Assembly: GCA_022826045.1 (NCBI GenBank)
Contig: JAJDVQ010000001.1
Coordinates: forward strand, 1 to 64,000
DNA length: 64,000 nt
From: Acidimicrobiia bacterium
GTDB taxonomy: Bacteria; Actinomycetota; Acidimicrobiia; Acidimicrobiales; Poriferisodalaceae
Direction of reading: 5' to 3'
Below the pieces are notes generated by a model that had not been told where the DNA came from, did not search any database, and worked only from the letters and a program-made list of their open reading frames with translations. Both the position numbers and the translations under genes were made by a program. Of the stretch, positions 51,043 through 60,488 are shown in pieces. How positions within the stretch are numbered: position 1 is the first letter of the stretch; each line of letters begins with the position of its first letter.

Positions 51043-52224
51043 TCACGAGCTTGCGTATTTCTCGAAGTTCAGCAGCTTCGCCAGCACGCTCGCAGCGTAT
51101 TGCTCGAGCTCCTCCAGTCTGCGGCCCAGCGCGGCCCCGAGCAGCGGCTCGAACAGGGACCAGGCGAGCTGCGTGGCCGCGACGATGAGATAGCGACAGC
51201 GCTCGGACGGCCCGGGCTCGCCGTGACGCATGCGATGGCGGGCGAGCAGGGCGCTCACCACGGGGAAATGGTCATCCGCGAGCGCCAATTTGGCATCAAG
51301 AGCAACCCGGGTCAGCGCACGAACGTAACCAGGGTGAGCTCGCATCGAGAAGAAATCCGGCATCGAATCCGGACCTGACTCGGCCGCATAGAACTCGTCG
51401 CGAATCTGGCGTGATGCATGCTCGAGCACTTCGGCGGCCGAGCCGAAGTAGTGGTGGATCAGCCCGTAATTCACCCCCGCCCGAGCGGCCAGCTGACGCC
51501 CGGAGATGGCCGCTGGGGTCCGATCGGCCAGCAGTTCCACGCCTGCGGCCACCAGGCGCGTTTCGACCTCGGCGCGGCCCCGCTCTGCGCTGAGCGAGGC
51601 TGGGCGTGATCCTCGAGGCCGCACCGGCCGCGGCGCGATGGCGCTTCCGGCGAAGGGACCCCTGCCTGCGTGCAGACGTTCGATCGTCGTCACCAGCTCG
51701 CGATCGACGAGGTCTGCGTGATCGTCCAGCGTCGCGGAACGCGTCAGCGGCGTGCGGTGGATGCATACGCCGAGCTGCATCGAGCACGACAGCGCCACCA
51801 GCGTCGCCCGGGCGGTGGCATCCAGTTCAGGACGGAGGATCTGCAGGCCGCCGGAGTATCGCCGGACGACGGGGTTCTGGGGTCGCAGCGTCAGCGCGGC
51901 CTCGTCGAGCTGGATGTTGGCCAGGACACGCACGAACGACTCGTGGCGCACGGCCACGCCCGGTGTGGGCACCAGGGCGCCGGGCGGGAAGGCATCGTCG
52001 AGGTAGGCGTCTCCCAGCCGGTCGAGCACCTGGCGGCAGAGTTCGCGCTTGGAGCCGAAGTGGCGGTGGATCTGCGCGTAGTTGACGCCCGCGGCTGCTG
52101 CGATGCGACGGCCAGAGACCGCCGAAGGAGGCTCCTGGGTGAGCAGCTCGGTGGTTGCATCGAGCAGTGCTGTTGCGGGGTGCGGTGCCGCCGTGTCGAC
52201 CGGCGCCGCGTCGAGTGCAGCCAC
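51043..52224 (-). CDS. Tandem TetR-family regulator (two TetR units in one chain)
   Basis: Protein of 393 aa. There are two complete N-terminal-type HTH domains: residues about 20-65 (SGRRIAAAAGVNYAQIHRHFGSKRELC) and about 225-270 (SGRQLAARAGVNYGLIHHYFGSAAEVL). Each is followed by a helical ligand-binding region. A single TetR is about 200 aa, so this is a head-to-tail duplication or fusion that may act as an intramolecular dimer. GTG start with TAGATT 6 nt upstream. It heads the P450-alkylsulfatase operon and faces the dioxygenase operon, so it probably controls both. Confidence 0.88.
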   Translation of the reverse strand: MAALDAAPVDTAAPHPATALLDATTELLTQEPPSAVSGRRIAAAAGVNYAQIHRHFGSKRELCRQVLDRLGDAYLDDAFPPGALVPTPGVAVRHESFVRVLANIQLDEAALTLRPQNPVVRRYSGGLQILRPELDATARATLVALSCSMQLGVCIHRTPLTRSATLDDHADLVDRELVTTIERLHAGRGPFAGSAIAPRPVRPRGSRPASLSAERGRAEVETRLVAAGVELLADRTPAAISGRQLAARAGVNYGLIHHYFGSAAEVLEHASRQIRDEFYAAESGPDSMPDFFSMRAHPGYVRALTRVALDAKLALADDHFPVVSALLARHRMRHGEPGPSERCRYLIVAATQLAWSLFEPLLGAALGRRLEELEQYAASVLAKLLNFEKYASS

Positions 52225-52230
52225 ATGGCT

Positions 52231-52236
52231 AATCTA
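52231..52236 (-). promoter_or_regulatory. Putative -10 box of the TetR operon, leaderless start
   Basis: TAGATT on the minus strand, 6 nt before the GTG at 52224, within the 63-bp divergent region that must also hold the promoter of the dioxygenase operon. Confidence 0.45.
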
Positions 52237-52287
52237 GGCGAGCAGGGCGACGGTGCCGCGCCCAGCGAGCCGCGAAGGGGAACGAGC

Positions 52288-53133
52288 ATGCGTATCAACG
52301 CCGTGCAGCCGAAGGATTACAACCGCATCCGGGTCGAGCCGCTGACCGGCACGATCGGCGCCGAGATCCCCGATGTCGACCTGCGTGATCTCGACGACGA
52401 GCTGATCGCCGAACTGCACGATGCCTGGATGGACCACAAGGTGCTGTTCTTCCGCGATCAGGACCTGACCCAGGCCCAGCATGTGGCGTACGGGAGGGCA
52501 TACGGCGAGCTGGAGGTCCATCCCTTCACGCGCAATGTCGACGAGCACCCCGAGATCATCGTGCTCGAGTCCACAGCCGAGAAGTTCCAGGCCGCCGAGA
52601 CCTGGCACTCCGACGTCACGTTCCGCGAGTGCCCCCCGCTGGGCTCGGTGCTGCTGGGCCGCCTCATCCCGCCGCACGGCGGCGACACCTGCTGGGCCAA
52701 CATGGAGCTCGCCTACGAGCAGCTGCCGGACGATGTCAAGGAGCAGATCGACGGGCGCTACGCCATCCATTCCTACGTGAAGGCATTCGGCAGGTCCATG
52801 AGCGAGGCCGAGCGGGCCGAGACAGCAGAGCGGTTCCCTGACCAGAAGCACCCGATTGTGCGCACGCACCCGGTGACCGGACGCAAGAGCCTCTATGTGA
52901 ACCGGACGTTCACCCTCACCATCGACGGGATGTCGCCCGACGAGAGTCGTGACCTCCGGTATCTCCTCTACGACCAGGCCAGCACGCCGGAGTTCCAATG
53001 CCGGTTCCGCTGGCGTCCGGGGTCGATCGCCCAGTGGGACAACCGCTGCACCCAGCACTATGCGGTGCCCGATCACGGCGGTCTGCATCGCCGAATGGAG
53101 CGGGTCACGCTGGCCGGCGACCGCCCCGTCTGA
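52288..53133 (+). CDS. TauD/TfdA-family 2OG-dependent dioxygenase (AtsK-like)
   Basis: Protein of 281 aa. The iron ligands are in ETWHSDVTF (H-x-D) and TQHYAVPDHG (distal His); the 2OG-binding Arg is in HRRMERVTLAGDRPV. HKVLFFRDQDL and GGDTCWANMELAYEQLP are family blocks. The closest patterns are the taurine and alkylsulfate dioxygenases (TauD, AtsK), which oxidatively cleave sulfonates or sulfate esters; the adjoining alkylsulfatase and sulfatase genes favour the latter (inference). AAGGGG 8 nt before the ATG. First gene of a plus-strand operon of up to seven genes. Confidence 0.88.
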   Translation: MRINAVQPKDYNRIRVEPLTGTIGAEIPDVDLRDLDDELIAELHDAWMDHKVLFFRDQDLTQAQHVAYGRAYGELEVHPFTRNVDEHPEIIVLESTAEKFQAAETWHSDVTFRECPPLGSVLLGRLIPPHGGDTCWANMELAYEQLPDDVKEQIDGRYAIHSYVKAFGRSMSEAERAETAERFPDQKHPIVRTHPVTGRKSLYVNRTFTLTIDGMSPDESRDLRYLLYDQASTPEFQCRFRWRPGSIAQWDNRCTQHYAVPDHGGLHRRMERVTLAGDRPV

Positions 53134-53162
53134 TCGGCGAACCCCAGGATCCGGGCACCGAG

Positions 53163-54389
53163 ATGACCTACACCGACGACTCGATCACCGGCGATACGGC
53201 ATCGGCCATCCCGCCGGTCGACGATTTCGCCACCGACTGGGACTTCAACGACCCCGCGTGGGTGAACGACCCGTTCCCCATCTGGGAGGACCTGCGCGGA
53301 CGCTGCCCGATGGGCCACTCGGAGCGGTTCAACGAGGGGGTGTGGCTGCCGTTGCAGTACGACGACATCGTCGAGATCGCCAACGACACCGCCACGTTCT
53401 CCAACGTCCATCACGGCATCCGCCGCGGTGGCACCGTCGATCGCGGCTTCTTCCCGCCGATCAACAGCGATCCGCCCGATCACATGGAGATCCGCCGCAC
53501 ACTGCTGCCGTTCTTCGCTCCTAGGCGCATCGAGGGCTGGCGCAGCCACATTGCCGCCGACTGCGAGGCACGGGCCGCCGCCATCGCCGAGCAGGGCCAC
53601 GGCGACGCAGCCGTCGACTACAGCCAGCACATCCCGGTCGGCGCGATCGCAGCCATCTTGGGCATCGACCCTGCCGACGGCGACAAGTTCCGGGCCTGGA
53701 TCTTCGACATCCTCTCAGTCGGGCCCAGCGACGGCGCCGTGATGCAGCAGGCGATCATCGAGGTGCGCGAGTACATGGCCAAGGTCATGGCGGAGCGCCG
53801 AGCGGTGCCCGGCGACGATCTGATCAGCCACTTGGTCACGACCGAGATGGGCGGCGAGCCGTTGCCCGATCACCTCATCGAGCGGATGCTGGTGCTGCAG
53901 CTCATCGCGGGCATCGACACCACGTGGAGTTCGATCGGTGCAGCGCTGTGGCACCTGGCCGTCCACGACGACGACCGCCGCAGGCTCGTCGCCGAACCCG
54001 AGCTGCTGCCTACGGCCATGGAGGAGTTCCTCCGGGCGTACGCGCCGGTGAACGTCGCCCGGCGGGTCACCACTGACACCGAGGTGAACGGCGTCGAGAT
54101 GAAAGCCGGGGATCACGTCATGATGACGTTCCCCATCGGGTGCCGCGATCCCGAACGGTTCGAGCGGGCCGACGAGGTCGTGATCGACCGGGGCGAGAAC
54201 CGTCACATCGCTTTCGGGGCCGGCATTCACCGCTGCATCGGCTCGAATCTGGCCCGCCTCGAGATGGAGATCGCGCTCGGGACCTGGCTGCGGTACATGC
54301 CGGAGTACTCGATCGCCCCCGGGGCTGAGGCCACCTGGTCCACCGGTCAGATTCGAGGACCGCGGTCGATCCCCATCGTCGTCGATTGA
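53163..54389 (+). CDS. Cytochrome P450
   Basis: P450 of 408 aa. I-helix IAGIDTTWSS, ExxR in EEFLRAYAP, haem loop FGAGIHRCIGSNLARLEME. The whole C-terminal half tracks the P450 encoded at 49740 on the other strand, so the pair arose by duplication. It starts 29 bp after the dioxygenase gene. A hydroxylase role in the same pathway, such as alkyl-chain or terpenoid oxidation, is likely but the substrate is unknown. Confidence 0.94.
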   Translation: MTYTDDSITGDTASAIPPVDDFATDWDFNDPAWVNDPFPIWEDLRGRCPMGHSERFNEGVWLPLQYDDIVEIANDTATFSNVHHGIRRGGTVDRGFFPPINSDPPDHMEIRRTLLPFFAPRRIEGWRSHIAADCEARAAAIAEQGHGDAAVDYSQHIPVGAIAAILGIDPADGDKFRAWIFDILSVGPSDGAVMQQAIIEVREYMAKVMAERRAVPGDDLISHLVTTEMGGEPLPDHLIERMLVLQLIAGIDTTWSSIGAALWHLAVHDDDRRRLVAEPELLPTAMEEFLRAYAPVNVARRVTTDTEVNGVEMKAGDHVMMTFPIGCRDPERFERADEVVIDRGENRHIAFGAGIHRCIGSNLARLEMEIALGTWLRYMPEYSIAPGAEATWSTGQIRGPRSIPIVVD

Positions 54390-54398
54390 CAACTGTTA

Positions 54399-54411
54399 CG
54401 CAATCGTTGCG
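54399..54411. promoter_or_regulatory. Small palindrome upstream of the ABC transporter genes
   Basis: CGCAATCGTTGCG is a perfect 5-bp inverted repeat with a 3-nt centre, 100 bp upstream of the substrate-binding protein gene. It may be an operator for a TetR-type protein; no second copy was found near 52.2 kb. Confidence 0.3.
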
Positions 54412-54513
54412 CGTCGCGGCGCGCGGCACCTTGCAGTCTCACTAACGTGCAGCCAATTGGCTAGCGCCGTGAACCTCAGGGGTCGGCGCGGAGAAATCTG
54501 GGAGGGCAATCTC

Positions 54514-56211
54514 GTGAGAGGGCCTACGCGGCGTGTGATGCGCCTCATGACCGTGCTGCTGGCGTTCGTGCTTGCAGCAAGCGCCTGCGGCGGCGGCGAT
54601 TCGGATTCCGGGTCGGGAACGGCGTCGGCGACGACCGCAGCGCCTGCGACGACTGCTGCGGCGGCACCTGCGCCTGCCACCACGCAGGCACAGACACAGG
54701 TGACTATTGCGGCGGTCGAGCAGACCACCACCACACAAGGTGCGGTGACCACGACTCAAGCCCCCCTGCCACCGCCTGTGGGCACCCTGCGCATGGTCGA
54801 GTTCTCCCCGGTGACCAGCTTCAACCCGGCCGCATCGCAGTCGGCGCAGAGCGCGTACCACTACCCGGCGTATGACACGCTCACCCGCCAGCGCAACGAC
54901 TTCAGCTTGGCGCCGTCGCTGGCGACCTCGTGGACACAGCCGTCGCCGAACGTGTGGCGCTTCACCGTGCGTGACGACGTGGTGTTCCACGACGGCGCTG
55001 CATTCAACGCCCAAGTGGCCGCGGACAACATGCTGTACCACGCCAACTTCCCGGGCAATCCGAACGCGGCGACGTGGGCGGCCTTCCTCGACGCTCGTGT
55101 GATCGACGACACCACCTTCGAGGTCGAGTTCTCGGTGCCCGCACCGCAGTTCCCGCTGGAGATGTCGATGGTGATGGGCATGATGATCAGCCCGAACGCG
55201 CTCGACGGCAGCGACCTCACCCGCGACCCGCAGGGTTCGGGGCCGTGGATCTGGTCTGACGCCGACAGCCAGGCCGGCGTGACCGAGGTGTACCACCTCA
55301 ACCCGAACTACTGGAACCCGGCCGACCAGGGCGTCGAGACCGTGACGGTGACGGCCGTGCCCGACAACAACGCACGCCTGAACGCGCTGCTGACCGGCGA
55401 GGCCGACATCATGTCCACCACGCGGGACGCGCAGATTGACGCAGGCGTGGAGGCCGGGAACGTGCTGATCTCGGTGCCGAACTTCTTCGCCTATCTCATC
55501 GTCACCGACCGTGCCGGCGAGTTCGACTCCCCGCTCGCCGACCAACGGGTGCGGAGGGCGATCCTGCTCTCGCTGGACCGTGACGCGTATGCGAATGCGA
55601 TGCACTTCGGAAAGGCGGACAGCCTCGGCGGCATCTACCCGCCGGCGTTCAGCCAGTTCAACGTCCCCGAGTTGGACACCAAGTACACCTACGACCCCGA
55701 AGAGGCCCGGCGCCTGCTGGCCGAAGCGGGCTACCCCGACGGGGTGACCATCCGCATGCCGATCATGCCGGCCATCAACCCGATCGTGGAGTTCGTGGTG
55801 CAGATGCTGGGAGCGTCGGGCATCAGCATCGAGCTGATCCAGATCAACAACGGCGAGCTGGGTCCCGGCACGGCCACTGCACAGTGGGGCATCTCGTGGT
55901 TCCGCGACCTGCTGGTGCACCCGGCGCGCGACCTGGGCAAGTTCATGGGCGAGGCCGGTCGATTCAACGCATTCGGCCTTGACGACCTCGACGACCTCGA
56001 AGCCACGCTGGTCGAAGCGCTGAATGCACCGTCGCCCGAGGAGGGCTACGAGCTGTACGCAGCGGTCATGGAGGGTCTCATCGATCGCGGCGCGGTGATG
56101 CCGCTGGCTCACGGCGGTCAGAACGCTCTGTACGCCCCGTACGTGACTGGCGTGTCGCTGGGGTTGAACATGCAGGCACCGATGCCCTACGGCGTCCGAA
56201 TCGACGGCTAG
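54514..56211 (+). CDS. ABC transporter substrate-binding lipoprotein, family 5 (peptide/nickel/opine type)
   Basis: Lipoprotein of 565 aa. The signal peptide ends in the lipobox LAASAC, so Cys is lipidated and the protein is anchored outside the membrane. A Thr/Ala-rich linker of about 65 residues follows, then the SBP_bac_5 domain (TLRMVEFSPVTSFNPA, WRFTVRDDVVFHDG, LSLDRDAYANAMHFG). Family 5 proteins bind peptides, opines, sugars or other organic solutes. GGAGGG is 7 nt before the GTG start. First of the transporter genes. Confidence 0.92.
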   Translation: MRGPTRRVMRLMTVLLAFVLAASACGGGDSDSGSGTASATTAAPATTAAAAPAPATTQAQTQVTIAAVEQTTTTQGAVTTTQAPLPPPVGTLRMVEFSPVTSFNPAASQSAQSAYHYPAYDTLTRQRNDFSLAPSLATSWTQPSPNVWRFTVRDDVVFHDGAAFNAQVAADNMLYHANFPGNPNAATWAAFLDARVIDDTTFEVEFSVPAPQFPLEMSMVMGMMISPNALDGSDLTRDPQGSGPWIWSDADSQAGVTEVYHLNPNYWNPADQGVETVTVTAVPDNNARLNALLTGEADIMSTTRDAQIDAGVEAGNVLISVPNFFAYLIVTDRAGEFDSPLADQRVRRAILLSLDRDAYANAMHFGKADSLGGIYPPAFSQFNVPELDTKYTYDPEEARRLLAEAGYPDGVTIRMPIMPAINPIVEFVVQMLGASGISIELIQINNGELGPGTATAQWGISWFRDLLVHPARDLGKFMGEAGRFNAFGLDDLDDLEATLVEALNAPSPEEGYELYAAVMEGLIDRGAVMPLAHGGQNALYAPYVTGVSLGLNMQAPMPYGVRIDG

Positions 56212-56294
56212 GCCTGCCCGTCACACCACCTTGGGCCGTCAAGTAACTTTCGCGGACTTGGCGGCCCAGCGCAGACGGCACACCGACGTGGTGG

Positions 56295-56313
56295 CCGGGC
56301 CGCCGCGGCCCGG
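56295..56313. terminator. GC-rich hairpin between binding-protein and permease genes
   Basis: CCGGGCCG-ccg-CGGCCCGG is a perfect 8-bp stem 84 nt after the binding-protein stop and 37 nt before the permease start. It has no T-run, so it is probably a partial terminator or an mRNA-stabilising structure that keeps binding-protein expression above that of the downstream genes. Confidence 0.45.
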
Positions 56314-56350
56314 CCGCCGCGGGTGCCGTTGCCGAACAGGGGGGTGCTAG

Positions 56351-57295
56351 GTGCTTCGACTGCTGGTCAGTCGAGTGCTCGCGGCAATCCCGCTGATGCT
56401 CATGGTGGCCACGCTGGTGTTCTTTTTGGCCCAGCTCAACCCGGTCGACCCGGCAGCCACCATCATGGGCGACGACGCCGACTTGGAGTCGCTGGCTGAG
56501 AAGCGCGCCGAGTTGGGCATCGATCGCCCGCTCGTGGTGCAGTACTGGGATTGGCTGAACAGCGCAGTCGTCGGAGATCTCGGCACCAACTGGTTCAACG
56601 GCGAGGAGATCACCACCGAGCTGCGTGACCGCATCCCGGTCACGCTGTCGATGGTGTTCGGGTCGCTGATCGTGGCGCTGGGCATCGGCAGTGCGTTCGG
56701 CGTGCTGGCGGCGCTCAAGGCCGGCAGATGGCCCGATCGCACCATCACCGTCGCCTCGTCGCTGGGGCTCGCGGTGCCCAACTTCTGGATCGGCTTGGTG
56801 CTCGCCTACTACGTCGGCGTCAAGCTGCAGTGGCTTCCGGCCATCTGGCCCACGACCCGGCCCGACTCGCTCGCCAGATGGATCGAAGCCCTGATCTTGC
56901 CGTGCGTGGCGCTGGGGATCTCGGCATCGGCGGCCATCGCCCGGCAGGCGCGCTCGTCGATGATCGGCGTGCTCCAGCGTGACTACGTGCGCACGGCGCT
57001 AGCCAAGGGACTGCCGGTGCGCCGCGTGGTGTCGCGTCACGCCATTCGCAACGCAGCGATCCCGGTGGTGACGCTGGCGGGCTTTCAGACCTCGGCGCTG
57101 ATCGGCGGGTCGATCTTCGTCGAATTCGTGTTCAACGTGCCGGGGCTCGGCCGCTTCGGGGTCGACGCCATCCTGCGCCAGAACATGCCGGCCCTGCTCG
57201 GATTCGTCATGGTCACCGCAGCGGTGGTGGTCGTCGTCAACATCGTGCTGGATCTCAGCTACGCCTGGCTGAACCCGAAGGTGAGGCCGGAGTGA
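56351..57295 (+). CDS. ABC transporter permease, DppB/OppB type
   Basis: Membrane protein of 314 aa with about six transmembrane segments. The first is VLAAIPLMLMVATLVFFLAQL. The large periplasmic loop with LGIDRPLVVQYWDWL is typical of the DppB group. The ATPase-contact EAA-like loop is DYVRTALAKGLPVRRVVSRHAIRNAAIPV. GTG start with a G-rich ribosome site. The stop overlaps the start of the fused permease-ATPase gene in GTGA. Confidence 0.93.
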   Translation: MLRLLVSRVLAAIPLMLMVATLVFFLAQLNPVDPAATIMGDDADLESLAEKRAELGIDRPLVVQYWDWLNSAVVGDLGTNWFNGEEITTELRDRIPVTLSMVFGSLIVALGIGSAFGVLAALKAGRWPDRTITVASSLGLAVPNFWIGLVLAYYVGVKLQWLPAIWPTTRPDSLARWIEALILPCVALGISASAAIARQARSSMIGVLQRDYVRTALAKGLPVRRVVSRHAIRNAAIPVVTLAGFQTSALIGGSIFVEFVFNVPGLGRFGVDAILRQNMPALLGFVMVTAAVVVVVNIVLDLSYAWLNPKVRPE

Positions 57296-59415
57296 GCGAC
57301 GCACTCGCCGGACTGGGCGGTTCCGCCGACGCAGGCGAGCTCGCGAGCCCCGCGCCCATGCCCCAGGAGTCAGCCGCGGGAGCCACCCGGAGCCGCTTCT
57401 GGGCGCGCCTGCGGCGAAACAAGGTGGCGATGGCGGGAGCGGTCTACCTGGTCCTCGTGGTGATAGCGGCGATCTTCGCCCCTCTGCTCACCTCGCATGA
57501 CGAGACGTTCGCCACCCGATTCCAGGACATCCTGTTCAGCCCGGGCGAGGCGGGCTACGTGCTCGGCACCGACCACGTCGGGCGGGACATCCTGACGCGC
57601 ATCTTCTTCGGGGCGCGGTACGCCCTGATCGCAGGGGCCGAGGCCGTGCTGGTGGCGCTTGTCATCGGCGTGCCGTTCGGGCTGGCCATCGGCTACTTCC
57701 GCGGCTGGGCCGACCGGATCGGCATGCGGTTCGTCGAGATCGTCGTGGCCGTGCCTGCCGTCGTGATGGCGATGGCCATCATCACCGGCCTCGGCACGGG
57801 ACTCACCAACGCCATGCTGGCGATCGGCTTGGTGTTCTCGATGATCATCACCCGCTTGGTGCGGGCGGAGGTGTTCGCGGCCCGCGAGGAGTTCTACGTG
57901 GACGGCGCCCGGGCTGCGGGCGCGTCGGACCGGCGCGTCATGTGGCGGCACATCCTGCCCAATGTGGCGCCCCCGCTGATCGTGCAGACCACGTTGCTGT
58001 TCGCCCAGGCGGTGCTGGCCGAGGCCGCGCTCAGCTTCCTGGGCATCGGCGCCGATGCCAGCCAAGCGAGCTGGGGCCGGATGCTGCGCGATGCAGAGCT
58101 CAGCATCGATCGCACGATCTGGCCGGCCATCCCGCCGGGGATTGCCATTTTCCTCACGGTGGTGGCGTTCAACGTCTTCGGCGACGGGTTGCGCGATGCG
58201 TTCGCCCGTGAGGCCCGCGGCGGGCGCGTCGGCGTCGGCGATGTCATGCCCAAGGAGCGCAACGCTGCATCGGCGCCTCCATGGCCGCCCGGCAGCGACG
58301 ACCCCCTGCTGAGCCTGCGAGGGCTCGACATCGTGTTCCCTAAGCCCGGTGAAGGCACCGACATGACCGTCGTGCGCGATGTCAACCTCGATATCGGCCG
58401 GGGCGAGGTGATGGCGCTCGTCGGCGAGTCGGGTTCGGGCAAGACCATCACGGGACTGTCGTTGATGGGCTTGGTGCCCGACCCGGGCCAGGCCAGCGCC
58501 GAGTCGATCGTGCTGGACGGCCGGGAACTGGTCGGGATGGACTTCAACGATCTCCGATGGATCCGCGGCCGGGAGATCGGCATCATCTTCCAGGAACCTT
58601 CAGCGGCGCTGAACCCTGCCTACACGGTCGGCCGCCAGGTTGCCGAACCGCTGCGGGTCCACTTGGGCATGTCGAAGCGCGAAGCCCGTGAGCGTGTGAT
58701 CGAGCTGTTCACCGAGGTCGGCATACCCGACCCCCACAAGCGCATCGATGCGTTCCCGCACCAGTTTTCCGGCGGCATGGCTCAGCGGGTCATGATCGCG
58801 ATGGCGCTGTCGTGCGAACCGAAGCTGCTGATCGCGGATGAGCCCACGACGGCGCTGGACGTGACCGTGCAGGGCCAGATGCTCGATCTGGTGAGCGAGT
58901 TGGCCCGCTCGCGTGGCGTGTCGGTGCTGCTGATCACCCATGACCTGGGCGTCGTGGCCGACCTGGCCGATCGGGTTGCGGTCATGTATGCGGGCGAGAT
59001 CGTCGAGACGGGCCGCCTCGCCGATGTCTTCGCCACACCGCGCCATCCCTACACCGAGGGTCTCATCGCGGCGATCCCGCGCAACGAGCCACGCTCGGGC
59101 GATCTGCCCACGATTCCGGGCGTCGTGCCGCCGCCGTGGGCGTGGCCCGACCGGTGCCACTTTGCAGACCGCTGCCTGTATGAGGCAATCGAGTGCCGGC
59201 GCGGCCCCGTGGAGCTGAGGCCCATGGGAGCATCGCTCACACGCTGCGAGCGCAGTCACGAACTTGAATTGCGCGGAGTGCAGCACGCATCTGTGGTGGC
59301 CATCGCAGGATGGGAACAGCCGTCCGGCGAGCCCGGGTCCGGCGGTGTGATGCCCGGCCTCCCGCCCGGCGGTGTGATGCCCGGCCTCCCGCCCGGCGAA
59401 GGAGGGCCGGCGTGA
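57292..59415 (+). CDS. Fused ABC permease (DppC type) and ATPase (DppD type)
   Basis: Protein of 707 aa joining two subunits normally made separately. Residues 1-310 are the permease: helix 1 AGAVYLVLVVIAAIFAPLL, GTDHVGRDILTRIFFGARYAL, and the EAA loop DGARAAGASDRRVMWRHILPNVAPP. Residues about 335-640 are the ATPase: Walker A GESGSGKT, signature FSGGMAQRVMIAMAL, Walker B LLIADEPTTALD, and the C-terminal oligopeptide/dipeptide-transporter region with Cys. The tail holds a twice-repeated GGVMPGLPP unit of 27 bp. GTG start and stop both overlap neighbours by 4 bp. Confidence 0.92.
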   Translation: MSDALAGLGGSADAGELASPAPMPQESAAGATRSRFWARLRRNKVAMAGAVYLVLVVIAAIFAPLLTSHDETFATRFQDILFSPGEAGYVLGTDHVGRDILTRIFFGARYALIAGAEAVLVALVIGVPFGLAIGYFRGWADRIGMRFVEIVVAVPAVVMAMAIITGLGTGLTNAMLAIGLVFSMIITRLVRAEVFAAREEFYVDGARAAGASDRRVMWRHILPNVAPPLIVQTTLLFAQAVLAEAALSFLGIGADASQASWGRMLRDAELSIDRTIWPAIPPGIAIFLTVVAFNVFGDGLRDAFAREARGGRVGVGDVMPKERNAASAPPWPPGSDDPLLSLRGLDIVFPKPGEGTDMTVVRDVNLDIGRGEVMALVGESGSGKTITGLSLMGLVPDPGQASAESIVLDGRELVGMDFNDLRWIRGREIGIIFQEPSAALNPAYTVGRQVAEPLRVHLGMSKREARERVIELFTEVGIPDPHKRIDAFPHQFSGGMAQRVMIAMALSCEPKLLIADEPTTALDVTVQGQMLDLVSELARSRGVSVLLITHDLGVVADLADRVAVMYAGEIVETGRLADVFATPRHPYTEGLIAAIPRNEPRSGDLPTIPGVVPPPWAWPDRCHFADRCLYEAIECRRGPVELRPMGASLTRCERSHELELRGVQHASVVAIAGWEQPSGEPGSGGVMPGLPPGGVMPGLPPGEGGPA

Positions 59416-60488
59416 GCGAGCCGCTGCTCCACATAGACGACGTGACGATCGTCTTCCCTGGCGGGAGAGGAGCGCTGCCGTGGCAGAAGCTGCCCGACGT
59501 CCGGGCGGTGCAGCATGTGTCGTTGCAGATCGACGCCGGCGACACGCTGGGGCTCGTCGGGGAGTCGGGGTCGGGCAAGACCACGCTCGGCCGCGCCGTG
59601 CTGCGCTTCCTGCGACCCGAGAGCGGATCGATACGGCTCGGCGACTTCGACGTCACCGGGTTCGGTCGCCAGGTGCCCACCGAGTACCGCAAGACCGTGC
59701 AGGTGGTGTTCCAGGACCCGGTCGGCTCGTTGAACCCCTCGATGGTGGTCGGCGCCATCATCGCCGAGCCCTTGCGCATCCACTTCGGCATGGACTCGGG
59801 AACGGCGCGAGAGCGGGCCGGCGAGCTGCTCGAGCAGGTCGGGCTGCAGCGCCATCACCTCGATCGGTACCCCCATGAGTTCTCGGGCGGCCAGCGGCAG
59901 CGCATCGCTGTGGCACGAGCGTTGGCAACCGAGCCCGATCTGCTGGTGCTCGACGAGCCCGTCTCGGCGTTGGATGTCTCCACCCAGAGCCAGGTCATCA
60001 ACCTGCTCGAACGCCTCCAGCGCGAGACCGGTGCGGCCTACCTGCTGATTGCCCACGACCTGGCCGTGGTGCGTCATACCTGTCACCGCATCGCGGTCAT
60101 GTACCACAGCCGCATCGTCGAGCTCGGAGACTCTGACGACATCTGTGAACGCCCGGCGCATCCCTACACAGAGCTCCTGCTGGCGTCGATTCCCGATCCC
60201 GACCCGGCGGTGCAGCACGTCAAGTCACAGCGCCGACGCGAGCTGGCCCAGGGCGTGGCGGGGGCCAGCGGTCGAGCCCCGACCGACAGCTGCCCGTTCG
60301 CCGAGCGATGCCCCCATGTGATGGACGTGTGCCGGGAGTCGTTCCCCGAGCCGGTTCCCACTGCCACAGGCGGGACGGTGTGGTGCCACCTGCACACCAG
60401 TGGGCCGATGCTCGGCGGCCAACCGGTGAGCGAACTCGCAGCGGGTACCTCGACGGCCCAGGTCTCGCCACCAGCGGCTGATGGCTGA
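59412..60488 (+). CDS. ABC transporter ATPase, DppF/OppF type
   Basis: ATPase of 358 aa. Walker A is GESGSGKTTLG, the Q-loop QVVFQDPVGSLNPSM, the signature FSGGQRQRIAVARAL and Walker B LLVLDEPVSALDVSTQSQ. The C-terminal CPFAERCPHVMDVC is the Cys-rich segment of oligopeptide ABC ATPases, which may hold an Fe-S cluster. It powers import together with the fused permease-ATPase and DppB-type permease. GTG start overlaps the upstream stop; its end overlaps the sulfatase gene by 8 bp. Confidence 0.93.
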   Translation: MSEPLLHIDDVTIVFPGGRGALPWQKLPDVRAVQHVSLQIDAGDTLGLVGESGSGKTTLGRAVLRFLRPESGSIRLGDFDVTGFGRQVPTEYRKTVQVVFQDPVGSLNPSMVVGAIIAEPLRIHFGMDSGTARERAGELLEQVGLQRHHLDRYPHEFSGGQRQRIAVARALATEPDLLVLDEPVSALDVSTQSQVINLLERLQRETGAAYLLIAHDLAVVRHTCHRIAVMYHSRIVELGDSDDICERPAHPYTELLLASIPDPDPAVQHVKSQRRRELAQGVAGASGRAPTDSCPFAERCPHVMDVCRESFPEPVPTATGGTVWCHLHTSGPMLGGQPVSELAAGTSTAQVSPPAADG

